Shown in pieces: positions 17,596 to 31,800 of a stretch of 64,000 nucleotides of DNA. The notes under the pieces were generated by a model. That model was not told the DNA's origin and did no database searches. It was given only the letters and a program-made list of their open reading frames with translations. The stretch comes from Drosophila miranda (Eukaryota > Arthropoda > Insecta > Diptera > Drosophilidae): assembly GCF_003369915.1 (NCBI RefSeq), contig NC_046676.1, positions 10,894,001 through 10,958,000 on the forward strand, in the 5' to 3' direction. Made by a program: the position numbers and the translations under genes. Within the stretch, counting starts at the first letter, position 1. Every line of letters begins with the position of its first letter.

Positions 17596-19177
17596 GTGCA
17601 TCCCAGTATTTATAACTATTTATATACGTTACTATTTCAAAACCACTTCACAGCACAGCAGCAGACGGCCACGGTGAAGCGCAATATTGAACAGCAGCCG
17701 CTGGCCAAGTGGCCGCTGCCAATTGCCATTTGGTACCCCCCGACAAGCTCAACATCATCAGCAACAAGTGTGTATTTAATGCAGTTCTTTGCTAGGAGCA
17801 AGGATATTTATCTTGGTTTCTTTTCCTTATTTTAGCATTCGGAGACAATGGCTATGTAGTCACTCTCGAGCACTGCTACCACAAGCAGCAACGACCGCTG
17901 GGTATACCAGATGCAGTGTCCAGGCCTCCTGCTGCGGCATCGCCAACAAGGAAATGCAGTACCAACAACCAGTTAGCGCAGACTCCTGTGCCGGCAAAGC
18001 GTGGGAGGAGGAAGCTAACATCTAACGTTGCTGTTGCTGCTGCTCCACCCCCCCCCCCCACCACCACTTCTGCCCAATATTCTATCTTTTAAAACATTCC
18101 AAAAAGTGCCATTTGTGGATGACCAGTTAAGAAAATGTATTGTATTAACTATTTAAAGCGGCAGGAAATGTTGGAGGGAAAAATTAACTTCGTGTCTCAC
18201 TTGACATATTTCAAGAAGGAACCTTTTTTCATCATGATAAATGAGTATCATATCTCTCATATGGTAAGTGTTCGACTCAACCGTCTCCACTTCCTGATCC
18301 AGCTGCTTCGGCAAATTATAATTAATAACTATATATTTACAGACATTTCTTCCGATACCGAAGTGGAAAGTGCTGGCGATAGCTGCAAGCAACGTGTCAG
18401 CTACGGCATTCAAATATTTGTACATTCGCGTGGTAAGTTATTATCCTTATACATAACAACATTATATTTTCGAATACTTCAACAGGTTCCAGTCACAGAC
18501 CAGTCGCACCTAGGCTCGCGAAAAATATGGTCGGATCTTGATGATGTTCTAAGCAAGATTATCAAAACAGGTTAAGAGAACAACCTGCTGGCGGTGGTGA
18601 CTGACCATTGCCAGGCCAATCTAGACAATTTCCCATTTTCCCCATTTTATGGGATAAAAAACATATGGTTAATAACATGGCGATGAATCTCATAACAGAC
18701 AATATGTTGAACTATTTATATGGCCAAACGTATACCCACACGAATTGGGAATTAAAATTAAGAAATGTTCCAGAGTTGGATAACTCGATGGACGATGTTT
18801 TACGCTTAAGTTACCAGAACGAAGTGCTCATGTTCAGCAAAATGCTGCAACGCTATTTTAGCAATTCCAAGGATCCTTTGAAAGCCCATAAAATAAGTAG
18901 CGACAGACTGGAGTCCTTGGGCACAGCCCTTGGGCCAAACATGTTTGAAATAATGGTGTATGCTGCGAATCTGCACCCACAAGAGGAGCTTCGGCGGTGC
19001 CCTCTATACTACTTGGCCCGTGTGGTGGGGATAATAATTTTACTGACCACTCCCAAACCATGAATGATTTAAGCGACGAAATGGACAGCAGCGTGGACAA
19101 GGAGTGCACAGAGGAAAGGTAATACGAAAGACCGGATACAAAGGTGGAGGAATCATACCAGTCTTTGGTCGGCAAAG
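17596..19177 (+). pseudogene. Decayed multi-exon gene of unknown identity
   Basis: Several protein-like lanes follow one another with splice-like joints: acceptor TTTTAG at 17831-17835, then FGDNGYVVTLEHCYHKQQRP and a Pro-rich tract; then LKRQEMLEGKINFVSHLTYF to HISHM with donor GTAAG at 18264; exon 18343-18432; exon 18486-18572 (VPVTDQSHLGSRKIWSDLDD); then NLLAVVTDHCQANLDNFPF and MAMNLITDNMLNYLYGQTYT to 19050. All introns are phase 0. However, a frameshift near 18095, an in-frame TAA near 18573, a shift near 18656 in an A-run, another near 19028 and TAA near 19121 are needed to read it through. That pattern means a decayed gene, or a fast-evolving gene whose exons I have misplaced. I do not recognise the protein. 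Confidence 0.4.
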
Positions 19178-19360
19178 GTAAGTACTCGCTGAAATAGCAA
19201 CTTTGGTTGAAAGTGAACAGTACTAGTACTAAAAACTACAATAATTCATTATATTTATTAACATGGTCATTTAATACATGGCAAAGCGCAGACTTAAGTG
19301 CAAGTCGTGAATATCAATTTAACGTCGCAGTGACAGAGATGTTTTAGAAAAAATAGATTG

Positions 19361-19790
19361 CATTTAAATCCTTTTCGCTCATTAACTTTCAAACAATTTC
19401 TATTTGGCGCGCACCACTTGTATCCAGTCGATAGTATCGATAACCGAACTTGAACTGGTTGACAGACCATTTTCGCTAAAACCTCTTTTTACGTAAAAGG
19501 CAATAAAAGCAAGTGTTTGAAATAAACCAGCCAAGTAGAAAATTGATTTATTAATCGTATAAAATTATGTGGGCATGGCTAAATGTTCAATATAGCTGAG
19601 AATATTCCACGGAAAATCAAAAACGAGGAATATGTAAAATAGAACTTGAATTTGTCAGTATATTTACGGTATATTTTTTAAATGAGACGGTATACTTAGG
19701 TATATTTCTGAGGTTCAGACGGGTCTATTTTATCGACTTTATCGATGTCTCCTTGCAATAATTGTTTGTTTTGTTTGTAATTTTCAATTA
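19361..19790 (+). promoter_or_regulatory. Roc2 promoter region with E2F, DRE and motif-6 sites
   Basis: TTTGGCGC (E2F-type) at 19403-19410, perfect DRE TATCGATA at 19435-19442, Ohler motif 6 GTCAGTATATTT at 19654-19665 and two to three further GTATATTT-like repeats to 19710. These are the hallmarks of fly housekeeping promoters without TATA. The Roc2 ATG is at 19841. The block 19537-19721 also occurs at 52718-52902, and 19361-19417 at 41988-42045. Confidence 0.6.
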
Positions 19791-19840
19791 ATACGATTCA
19801 ATTAATTTTCAATTTCAACGAGGTGATTGACTCGCCAAAC

Positions 19841-22800
19841 ATGGCCGACGACCCAGAGAGCTCAATGGACCGACCCACGGATGACAGCGACACCAACAAA
19901 CCGGAGAATATGTTCACCCTGAAAAAATGGAACGCGGTGGCTATGTGGAGCTGGGATGTGGAGTGCGACATTTGCGCGATTTGTCGTGTGCAAGTAATGG
20001 GTAAGTACAAGTAATGAATATGTACACAGCTCACCACATCTCGAAAAGTCAAGGCGATCAGTGAATACAGCAGATTCGGTTGAAACCAAAGAGCCAATGA
20101 AACAAAGGGAAAGGAATGACTGATGGAATGAGTAACAAGATTCCACTTGAAGCTATTGCCAAGGGAAATGATTGGTATCAAGATGTGTACATGTGTCCAT
20201 CTTGGATAACCTTCTATGATCCTATTCATTCTATCATTTCCAACTGGCTCGAGCTGTTGCTTGGAGTGGAGGTCAGTGGTATCCCTGTACAGGCTTCATA
20301 GTTCCACCCATCTTAAACTCCACTCTGTATTGAATTGTAACTTGCCCTCAAGCTTGACTCCACTCCGGGTGTGGGTAGATGCTGCAATAGATATTAAATT
20401 GTATACTAAATCGTTAGGGATTGTAGAGCAACTCCATTGTGCGTGACTGCCCCCATTACCAGTTCAATCCAGGCAAATTAAACAACAGATTACACAGGCA
20501 ATCAGAGATTCGAATTGAGGCAACAAATTCTAGATCTGTCTAGAATCAGTCAGGCATCGGGCGAATGCACCGCTTTCAGTCCCTGTACTAATGGGAATCC
20601 GATAAGGAACGAACCCCGAATCGAACCGAGGCCCATGTAATGCTCTGCCTTATCTGCATCACTATCACTCCGTTGCAGCGTCAGCAGCCAAATGTCTCTA
20701 CAAATATTAAATGCAATTGTCAATTATACAATACGAAATGCTGTTTCCAGTGCCACTGGACGGGGCGGACGTAAATGCGTTTCTATTTTTGCAGTTCATG
20801 TGCATCTGGAATGGCCATCCGTTTGGCTGTATTTAGCCTAGACTCTGGCGGGGCATATTTCCAATGAAACTCACGTATTTTGAGGCGCTGACATTGTTCC
20901 AACTGTAAACTGCACCCTGAAGGTCGTATGGTAGTTTGTGCATTTGGCTTCGGTTTCCACTTGACCCAGAGAGGGGCGTGACTGACTGGCTAGGGAAATT
21001 CCAGCAGCAGCAGCAGCAACATCAGGAGAAAATGCACTTCAATTTGGTTTGATTGTATTTTAAATTAGTTTTTAAATATAGATACGCTTAGGACTTAGGT
21101 ACAGTATACAATTATATATTCGATATTTGTATATATATATATATAGCCAATTGGTGTATTTTGTAAGGGAGATTGTGTCGGGGGGGTTTTGTGTGTCCTT
21201 AGATTTAGATCTACGTGTTTATGTCATTTTTTACACCGATAAATTAAAGCTGATCGATCTGTGGTTGGTCTGGGAGCAATCATCCTCGCCAGATATCTAT
21301 CAACAAAAAAACTAGTGGCTAAAATCATCATAATTTACATACATAATAAAACTATGCACTTAATGGCTATAAATAATAGTAACAATTATGTGTGTAGAAA
21401 GGAAATTCTTTTGCTAAGCATTACACGATAGCTAGGACTAACAATATCAGGCCCCAAATCCTTCTCGTCCTCGTCTTGGTGTCGCCTGACCGGGTTCTCC
21501 TACTTCTATCCATTGCGCTGTTACACAACTTAAGCACTAAAGGCACTAGTCTAATATTTGGTTTGATCGCATTCAGATCCTTGATTATGGCCATGGACTG
21601 TGTGGACTCTCGACTCCACATGATTACATGTTGAAGGCCAACGGCTTCATGTTCGCCACCGACGACATGCGGCGCACGCGGCCCATCATCTTGCGCTCGA
21701 TATCCTCCAGCGTCTTGCCCTGCGTCTCGGGCACGTACAATATTACAAAGAACAGGCCAATGAAGCAGATGGATCCAAACAGCCAGAAGGCTCCATGGGC
21801 GCCCATGAAATCTAAAGAGGAACAAGGAACATTCATTAGCAACCTCTTCTTTTGGGACTCTCTCTTTTTGGCTACTCACCAATCATATCCTGGAACGTCT
21901 TGGTCACCACGAAAGTGCAGGACCAGTTGAAGGCGGTGGCCACAGAGGCAGCTGAGCCACGAATCTTCGACGGCAGAATTTCGCCCATCATCAGCCAGGG
22001 AATGGGGCCGAAGCCCAGCGAGAAGCCCAGAATGTAGATGACGAAACAGCTCAGCGGCAGCCAACCCAGCTGGCTCACGTCTTGTCCATGCGACTTGCAG
22101 TAGAAGAAGCCGCCCAGCACAAACAGGGTGATGGTCATGGCTATGTTGGACACGTACAGCAGGATCTGCCAGAAAACGGGAAGCGTCAGTAAAGAGGGAC
22201 AATAATCTCGAGGCTTTGGCCATTCGGAACTCACCTTGCGTCCGGCGCGATCAATCAGGAGGGTGGCTATGAAGGTGGCCATGAAATTGACGATACCCAC
22301 AATGATGGTGCAGAGATTGCCGTCGATGGTCGAGCCGGCATCCTTGAAAATGGACACAGTGTAGAAGATGACGGCATTGATACCGCTCAGCTGCTGGAAG
22401 AACATCAGACCCAGGGAGATGGACAACGGCTTCAGGTTGTTGCGCTTCAGCAGCTCCATCATCTTGTTCTGGGTGGCCTGGCGATCGGCGTCGGCCTGCG
22501 ACCGCATCAGTCCCTTCAGCTCCGGCTCCACATCAGCCTCTTTGCCGCGCAGCCATGAGAGTGCCTTGCGGGCCTTCTCCTCCCGACCACGGCTCACAAA
22601 CCAGCGCGGCGTCTCCGGGATGAGGAACATCAGGATGAGAAACGGCACTGGCAATGCCGCCCCCAGGAAGGCCAGCATTGACCAGTCCATGTACGTTCCG
22701 GCTACAAAGCACAACAGTATGCCAATATTACCAAAGGCCGTCGGCAGCAGTCCGAGAGTGCCGCGCACCTCCGGCTGGACCGTCTCGCCCAGATAAACGG

Positions 22801-25800
22801 GCAGCGACAGCGAGGCGATGCCCACACAGAATCCAGCCAGGAAGCGTCCTGCCAGCACCATGGCCACATTCACGGCACAGGCAATCAGCAGCGAGGACAC
22901 AATGAAGGGTATGGCCGTGGCCAGGATGGTGTTGCGCCTGCCCAAATACTCGATGAAGGGTCCGCCAGCAATGCCGCCGGCTAGACCAGCCAAGGGCATG
23001 ATGCCGCCCACCCAAGAGGCCTGCAAGTTGAGAAGAAAATTCGATTGAAGGAAATTTAATGGGAATTCAATTGGGAACATAGTATTCTGGGAAAATGTGG
23101 AAGATTTTGCAGCAGATAAAGCAGAAAGGATCGAAAGGAGATTCTTGCTGAACCAAATCCAATGGCAACACCATTTTTAAAACGAGGCCAAAGCCATCAT
23201 CTTGCTTGTGCTGTTTTCACTTGAAGAAATTCCACATTTCTGATACCCCCACAGAGATTCGATTGCTGGATTTTTCTGCTTGCTACTTGCTACTTACCGC
23301 TTGCGGAGTGACCTCAAACGAAGTTATATTTCTGTTGGTCATTGACACCAAGGCCGGGGAGGTGTAGGCGCTGACAAAGCCCACCACGAGAGAGCCCAGA
23401 GACACGCTCATAGCAGCCAAGACCTGTAAAACAACAAGGAATATAATATTTAATTAAAAGTCAAACACTTTCAAAGATCTATAGAGATCAAGGACAATGG
23501 AAATCCACCTGAGAGAAGGTGCAAATGGCCTTGGGCTCCTCCACGGGCACGGCGAAGGACACATGGGTGTCCGCACGCATCAAGATCTTCATGATCAGTG
23601 CTTTGTATTTAGCGGATTTATGGATAGATCTGTTTCGATCCGAATGCAAACAAGGTTGCGGCTGGGGGCTGCCTTTCACTTTAAGCCTTGCACTCCTGAA
23701 TGCTTTCAGCACGTTTGCCGTTCGCCCGACGAAACTCAACTGAAACTTGTCATTTTGCAGTTGCAGTTTTTGGAGAATCGAACCGTTTGGCGATCTATTT
23801 GTTAGGCTTAGGCACGTACATACATAAGCGCGGGCAGGCACACATGAACGACGAAAACATATATGTAAAGACGGTTATGTAGATGCAGTTTTGCGGCTTA
23901 TCACTTATTGACTGCACTGCTGCTGCACAGCAGCGTACTCAATCGATTATGCGCGATGCCTTTAGTGGCAGCGCGGCATCTTATCACGCTATTTACGTGT
24001 GAGAGAGACACTCGGATTGATAAGCATCCCCAAAGCGGGCACGAAGAAGCTGCTGTTGTTTCTGCTTGAGTCTGGGCCTGGGCTTGGAAATCGCGGGAGT
24101 CCGGCAGCGGCAGCGAGCGAACGCGTGGCAAACGTCTCTGGCGAGGACGAAGCAAAGTGCAACTGCCGGACCCACACACAGGAGAGGCCCTTAGCCCCTA
24201 AGGGAGCATTGCATTCGACTCGTATCCAATACGATCCATCAGATACAAGTATTTTTAGTCTGGCCATAACTAAATACGTTAATTTCAATTAAAGTGAACG
24301 GCAGTGCGAGTGCCAGCGCCAGCGAATTATAATTCAAGGCGTGCGAAAATAGCTCTCGACACGCATGCCCCGCTCTGACCCACAATCTGGGGCTGCGGCT
24401 GCTTCTTGGGCTTTAAATTGGCTCAAAGAATGCTTTATGATGGCATTAATGCCCATTCATAATCCATAACTATATCCAGCCCGTGGCGGCGCCAACAAGC
24501 TTAACGAGCTGACAATAGCCGCACGGTGTGTCCTCGGGGGATAGGGATAGGTCTCATGGATGGACTGAGACCAGTAATAGCCATTGCACACTCTGACTCT
24601 GTAGTGTTCGACCTACCTGTGTCCATATATAGATGGGATTCGTGGTGGGCCTGTAGACCTCCAGCTTGGGTTTTCCATCTTCGGTTATCTGGCGCACAAA
24701 GGGCACTGCATGACGGATGTTCTCGCCCCGCTTGTTCCCCATTTCATCCATCTCGTACAGGCGACGGCTGAAATTGCGTTTCAATGTTGGATTAGAAGGT
24801 GACTAACCGTCATTATACTATCAAAATACTATTCGTCTTCCACTTAAGCGGACAGACACTTCAATTAGCCTGAACATAAACGTGCTACGCATTAAGTTTC
24901 GGGCAACGTCTTGGGGTTCATCTGAGGTTCCCTGCTTATTTCTGTATATTTTTAACAATTTTTAACTGTATTCTTCAGTAAACCATTCACTTTTCATTCC
25001 ACTTTAGACTATCGATTTTCCATATTGCCTTGCTATATCTATTATATATCATTGTTCTGTGTGTGGGTTCCCCTAATGCCTACCCTGGCGTCTAACACAC
25101 GTTTTCGAATTACCCGCTCGACAGCTGGCAGAACAGAACTGATAGATCCCCTAGCGACAGATCCAGATAATGCCTTGACCCCGGGACTCACCTTTTGCGG
25201 GAATCTGTGCTGATGGAGCGCTGCTGCTGGAAGTGCTGTCGCGACGTATGGAAGTCCTCGTCGCTTCCGCTCTCCAAATCCTTGAGGTCGATAATGAGCG
25301 GCTTGGTGATGTCCTTGGGCCGGTGGATGAGGCGCTTGTGCTCGGGGTCGTCGCCCTCCTCGTCGCTGTCGGTGCTGGAGCCCTGTAATACTTTGTCTAG
25401 CTTGAAGGTGACACGCGGATCGAGGCTCTGGTGCTTGCGGCCCTGGAACTCGCGGCGCGTCTTGTGGAACTCCTCCTCCGAGGACGACTCCTTGAGTAGG
25501 TCCTGCAGGAAGCGAGTTCCCTTCACGTCCAGCGACACGTGCTTCTTGGCCTGGAACTGGCGCCGATTGTCGTTGGCCAAAATGTGCTTCAGGTCCTTCA
25601 ATATGCCCTTGTGGTCCACGCTGGTGGCCTTCTGTTGCTGGAACCCGATCCGCTTGTCCTCAAAGCTGTCCTCGTCGCTGCTCTCCGCCTGTGCGGGTGG
25701 CTTGCTGCTGGCGTTGTTCTTCTCGAAGGACACGCGGGAGCCCTTCAGCGATTGCTTGCTCTTCTGCAGATCCTCCACGGGCACGGGCACGCTGCGCTGC

Positions 25801-28800
25801 TGTCGGTCGCGATGTTCGCGTATCTCCTGTGACGTGGGTGGTGGGGGTAGTGGTGTCAGCTCCAAGCTTCCGCTGGCCCGCAGTGGTGTGCGCTGCTGCT
25901 GTTGCTGAAAGGGCTGTGTGGGTGGCTCGTTGATGTCGTCGTCCTCGAGCAGTGGCCGAAACGACAGAGGTGGTTCGTCCTCGAGCAGGCGCAGCTGCTG
26001 GCGCTGCTGCTGCTGCTGTTGCTGTTGCTGTGGTCGGGGCTGTGGATGCCTCTGGGGCGCCGCTTGGGGGAAGAGAAACGGATCCTCCGGTAGTATTGTG
26101 TCCAAACTGGTGGCCGTATTCGATGTGGACAGATTGCTCTCCACACGATGATAGCCCTGGTCGTCCTGCAGAATATTTAAGCGTTCGAATTAAATTAATC
26201 TCTGTTCGCAGCAGACAATCGCGAATTAATGAATATCGCCATCGGCTTGGCAGCAATTATAACGAACCCACCACACCCAATCCCCCATCCAATCAAATCC
26301 GCTTCAATCCGAAACATTTTCAAGATCGTCCACAAAATATATTTGCGATTATGCTCATCTTAAAAGCCGAACCACAAAGGTTCATCTTGGGGTTCAGTTC
26401 AGCCATCTAGCATTGGACGTACGATCGGTCCTTATCGGTCATGTGTCTATGCCATGTTGTTCTTTTTCAGTTGTGAAACGGGTGTCCCATGGCTGTACTC
26501 CCATACCATATAGTACTTTTTGTTAAATTCTAATGACAATGAATTGTATGGATCCGTTATTCACGGATCTCTAAGAGCCCGCGATTAAGTTCTTGAAGTT
26601 CTGAAGAATTTAAATGGAAAATTTTGGAAAATAGGTATATGAATATGTACCAAATCCAATGATTCGTCATCTTTTATACCGATTGGGGTTGTACAGTATT
26701 CCATTACAATTCTGGTGCTTAAACAGCCCCCTTAATGTTCCAACGGATGTAACAACCGATTTTTGTGTGTGCGTTTCGCCTTGACCCCCCATTTGGGTCA
26801 CATCAACATTGATCTCATGCGTAGAATAGTACTTACACCTGCTCTGGTTAGTTTCTCCTTGAGTTTGCCCATGGCGCTGCTCAGGGGCTGGTGACCGCCA
26901 CCGCCACCGCCGCCGCCGGCGCCTCGGTTGTCGCGTCCGCTCATCTTATCAGCTGTATGATTGAACTTGAACTAGTCGCTCGTCCTTCTGGGGGGAGTCT
27001 TAGTATTGTGACTTAGTTTTGCTTTCCCTTTTTCCTTTTTGCTTTAGTAAACAGTGTCTTCTTCTGGATGGTAATCCTCTTTGTCTTTGCTGTAAAACAA
27101 TAAAAATAGCGAAAGAATGCACAAATTAGAATACAGTACTTGTAGATATGTAGATAGATAGATAGGTAGATAGGTAGATGTGATTATTAGCTACTAGTAC
27201 TTGTACTTTTACTGTCTGGAATTACCCTGATGTCTGGAGCTCTTATCAAAGGAAATTTATGCATGTGTTTGCTCTTTGATAGCGCATTCACGCCCCTTGG
27301 GCTCCAAGTACACACCCACTTTCCACTTTCAACGGGAAATCGAGTGTCCTTGGCACAGTGGATCGGAACAGTGAAATATTTCCCCGACGCGAAAATACGT
27401 ATTTGTTGATATTTTGTTGTACTCTTTTCCTTTTTGGCACCCACTGTAAGCGTTTTGTCTTTCACTGAATTTATTTATGATCTTTATTCTTGGCATGCGG
27501 CTACTCGTAGATGTGTACGAAACTGTATATGTATGTATTTTAAAAAACTTTCCACCCGCTAATTAATGAACGCGCACCGCGCGCAAAAAAAAAAGAAGCG
27601 AAATATTTTCATTTGTTTGGTTTTTGTCAAGCATTTTCTTGGCGTTAGTTTTTCTTTTTTCCGCTTTTCCCTCTTTTCCTGCGTCATGTGACTGCTGGCA
27701 GCGACTCTGTGTGGGCGTCATGACGTCGTCTCTGGACGCTCCGCCGCTCAATCATAACCCTGCCCTCTCACTACCTCCTCCTTCGCCGCCTTTGCGGAAT
27801 GTGGGCAGTGGTTTTTGACTGTTTTCTCTGTTTTTTTTTTTTTCAGAATTCTGCGCGAATATCAACCGGCAAATGACATAACGATTAGCAATCTAATGGG
27901 GCACGGGGGCGTGGTGAACAAAGTTTGATAAGCAAAGTTCAATTGCAATGATTGCCATTTATAATAGTAGTGTGTCGTGTGTTCGCCGACTGAAACGCAA
28001 TTACAAATAATAATTTGCAGATCCGAAAATTCCCATTAACCTTGAAACTATATCAGGTCTATATTTGGGGCTGTGTGGAGTGGGGTGTGTATGGGTGAAT
28101 CATGACGGATATCTAGTTTTCGGGGGCCTAGCTATCTAGAGCTAACCGATTGATCTTTTCCAACACGAGCCCCCCAATCATTGACTTACACGCTCGCACA
28201 CGCACACACACACGCTCGAGCAAAGCGTGCTGTGACACTCTCTTAAACCGCGCTCAAAGCTAATCTCTCTTTGACTGGCTGGCTCGCGCTCTCTTACAAA
28301 TCGACTCACGTGCCGAATGAACCCGGTTCTCTTTGGGCCACACACACACACACACACACACACAGGTGTGACTGACTGCTCTCATTTGTCAACAGTGCAA
28401 CGTTGCGATTTTTCTGTTGTTGTTGTTGTTGCTGTGTCATGATCTCTTGGCATTTTATTTTTAAAAAACGTTTTCGTGCTGACAAAAATACTCGGTAGTA
28501 CGCAAACTTTTTGCTTGAGCAGCGCTGAAATTAACAAAAGACTGCCGACAATTTCCATATTTAGTTGCAGATTATAATTAATTTCGAGTAAATTAGACAT
28601 CGCCCACACTCAGACTCTGGGCGTGTGCGACTTAAGGATGACTTTTCGCATTGGACTTTGTTTTCACTTTTTGCGCGCTTCCGAAATATTTCGCATATCG
28701 CATTTGTTATTGTATTTATTTCATCTTGTTTTTCGCAAGGAATTTCTAGCGCCCCACTGGGGCGTGCACACACACACACACATGTCGAAATTGTGGTCTA

Positions 28801-31800
28801 AATTTAAGAATATTCGCGGTCGCCGCCGCACTCTCCCTCTGGCCCCGCATCGCTCAACAGTTTTCTCGACATTTCTTCTCAGCAAATTTGCAGTTTTACC
28901 CTTGGCACATCATTTGGGTGGTTTTCGCGTCGTCTTACAGCATTTTCCGTTTTTCATTTTCTTTCTTTAGTTTTTTGTTTTTTTTTTTTTTTTGCACAGA
29001 GCCATCACACATTACGTAAAGTGGTATTGCAGGCAAAAATTCGGGACTGCAAAGACAAGTGTACAAGTGTCGTCCAGTTCAGTCCAGTCCATCCGACGCA
29101 GGTCCAGTAAAAGTGTATAATTGTTCGAACGGTTTATGGGAACCTTTTCCCCTCTCTTTTTGGCATTTGACGTAGTGTGCAAAAAATGCGCATAAATTTC
29201 CAATAAAATAAACATTTTTCTTGACGCCAGACAGACCAGAGACTTGCTGCTTCGCTCTGTTGTAGTTTTATTTTATTTTTCGCTTTTTTTCTGCATAAAT
29301 TTCTTGAGAACCGCGCCAAGTAAAAACGTGATAAGGTTACGGACCGACCGGAACTGGTTGGGCAGAAATACATAACTAACTAACAAGAGTTTACACTTTT
29401 CGGTACATCGGTAATTAAATTTTTATTTTTAAAATTTTAATCGAAATTCAGTCTTCAGTTGTTTGTAAAATTGATAGTTTTCACTGTTTATATCTTTGAG
29501 CGAATTGCTCGGGAGACGAGAGCGCCCATTATTACCTTTTGAACAAACTACTAAATGTATCCACTAGTGTGGCACTGAAGTACGAGATTCGAATGCGCAA
29601 CGCTTATATAGCGCACACCGATTCCGCAGAAGCAGAAGCAGCAGCAACAACAACAACTCGTTTGAGCTTTTGTGCACACTGTGTTGTTCCCCAACGGTAA
29701 AACAGGCCGCCAGAGAGTCTCTCTCTCTCTCTCTCTCTTTGCACGTGTGTGAGTGAGCGAGCGTTTGAGTGAGAGAATGAGCGGTGAACAGTCAGCAGAC
29801 TGCAGAGAGTGAGCCGCGGAACGAAGGTCGAAAAGAAGGCATGAATGAATGGGGGTCGCCCGTGTTTTGACTTTGGCTCTGCCTCTCTGTCCCCCGTCTC
29901 TACGCTTGTGGGAGTCGGACGGACGCCTCCTATTTGGAGGTGTATAACTGTTGTTGTGTCTTGGAAGCTGGGTGGGCGATTAGGCGTTCGGCGTAGTAGT
30001 TTTAGGATAAAAGAGAGAGCGCCAACGGCGACCCAGTGGCACCATCAAAAACATGTACATATACCCTACAAGGAAGCGAGGTCTCTAGGCTATCACACAG
30101 ACCAGGGGGTTTTCTGGTAGTGAAGGGCTTGGAAGGATGAGATCGGTGCAGTTCCAGTGGCTTTCCAATGGCTAAAACTTTCCCATTTTAGGTTGGAAAT
30201 CAAAGATAGGATAAATCCCAGTTCGCTGTGATGAAATTCCGTTTAGTTTATATTTTTATTGATTTGTTTTGGCCGCTGTTCAGTTATGGTTATGCATGGT
30301 CCACTGGATGCTGTGGCGGATGTGTTTGTGTGAGTGGCTATCAATTGATTTTTATTTACACCCATATTTTCAATTGAATATTATTGAGTTGACTTTGAGG
30401 CTCGCGCAAATTTGTGGAAGCCTTGAGGAGCATTTCACTCTTGTCCCTTTGCTGATTTTCGGGGGCCTGACGCAATGGTGATGGATGATGAAAAAATACA
30501 AGACGAATAATTTCTACAGAACTCACGCCATGGCTGCTGTTTAATTGCCTTATTTATTTCGCTGCAAAAGCCAAACGCGCCTCCAAAAGCGGGGGCTCGT
30601 CTTTCCCTATTTCACAACGTGGCATAAACATGAAGCCCAATGAGACCGCCACCAATTCCAAGTATCAGTGTGTTTATTTGTAGAAACAGATATGAATACT
30701 AAAAGCAGACAGAGGCCACTCAGATCTAAACATTCGGACAGGGATATACAAAAGTTTCCATGACTGATGAAATTTTACCAAAGATTCAAATAAAACTCTC
30801 GACCTCTGAGCTTGGCTTTACCCTCGAAAGAAGGGGTTAGGCCCCCCCACGGGTCTGTGCCCCTGTCTCTAGAGTGGAGCGAACAATTATCGCCAAGTTT
30901 TTAATCACGATTCTGCAAAACATGCGTTCAGTATTTGCCCTCGACTCGGCGGAGATTTGATCGAATCTGCGTTTGCCATGACTCAAGGTTCCCCTCCGCT
31001 CAGCCAGAAGTCGAGCAAACGTTAGCACAAAGCCTCTGCAATTCGTTGGATTTAGTTTTGGTTTTCAATTCGAAACTTGATTGACAGGGGACGGAGCAAA
31101 AGAGAGAGAAAGATAGAGAGAGAGAGGGGGTTGCAAAAAAGCTTGTGAAACGTGAATTTGAAGTAAGTGCAATGAACTCTCTTGAAACAATGCAGGAACT
31201 ACTGGAGGACGAAAAAGTGCAGAACTTAAGGAAGGGGGTTTAGTGGTGCCCTTTCAGAGATTATTGAAAATGTGATTCAAGGCAAACCGCTACCATATCT
31301 CCGACTAGATAGCAATATCAGTTCTGTTCCATACATGACGTAAGGAGCATAGAGCTTTCTCGTAATTACTGTACTTGTACTGTACCCTGCCTCTTAGATC
31401 GCTGCCAAAGCAGTCGCTCACTCGAACACTTCCTCTTTGGCTATTTTTAGAGCGTAGCACAGCCAAAAACAGAAGAGTAGAAACCGCACTCGCCACCAAC
31501 AAAACAGAAACAACATCTAAATGGCAAAGAGACGAGCCCCCATCGGCTGCACGTACCCAGAAGAGAGTCGGTGTTCGGTGGCCGCTTTGGTCGCTTGACA
31601 ACAGCGATAGAGGGGGGGAAGAGCTCTCTCGAGCATGACGCTCGCATTGCAGCCAGCTAGTGAAAGATGCACTTTTGCAAAATGGAAGCATTCCCCAAGA
31701 CAGCTCTTAAAACTTGCCAATGCATCCAGCCTATGGACAGAGCAGAGTCAAAGCCGAGGCCTGCGCAGGCGCACGTATGGACTTGTGGCTATAATTGGCT

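Noticed and set aside
25195..25908. Long plus-strand frame rich in Ser, Arg and Cys.
   Set aside because: Shadow of the Tret1 exon on the opposite strand; composition follows from its codons.
28178..28363. Frame made of CVCVCV and other repeat-encoded residues.
   Set aside because: Translation of a CA microsatellite.
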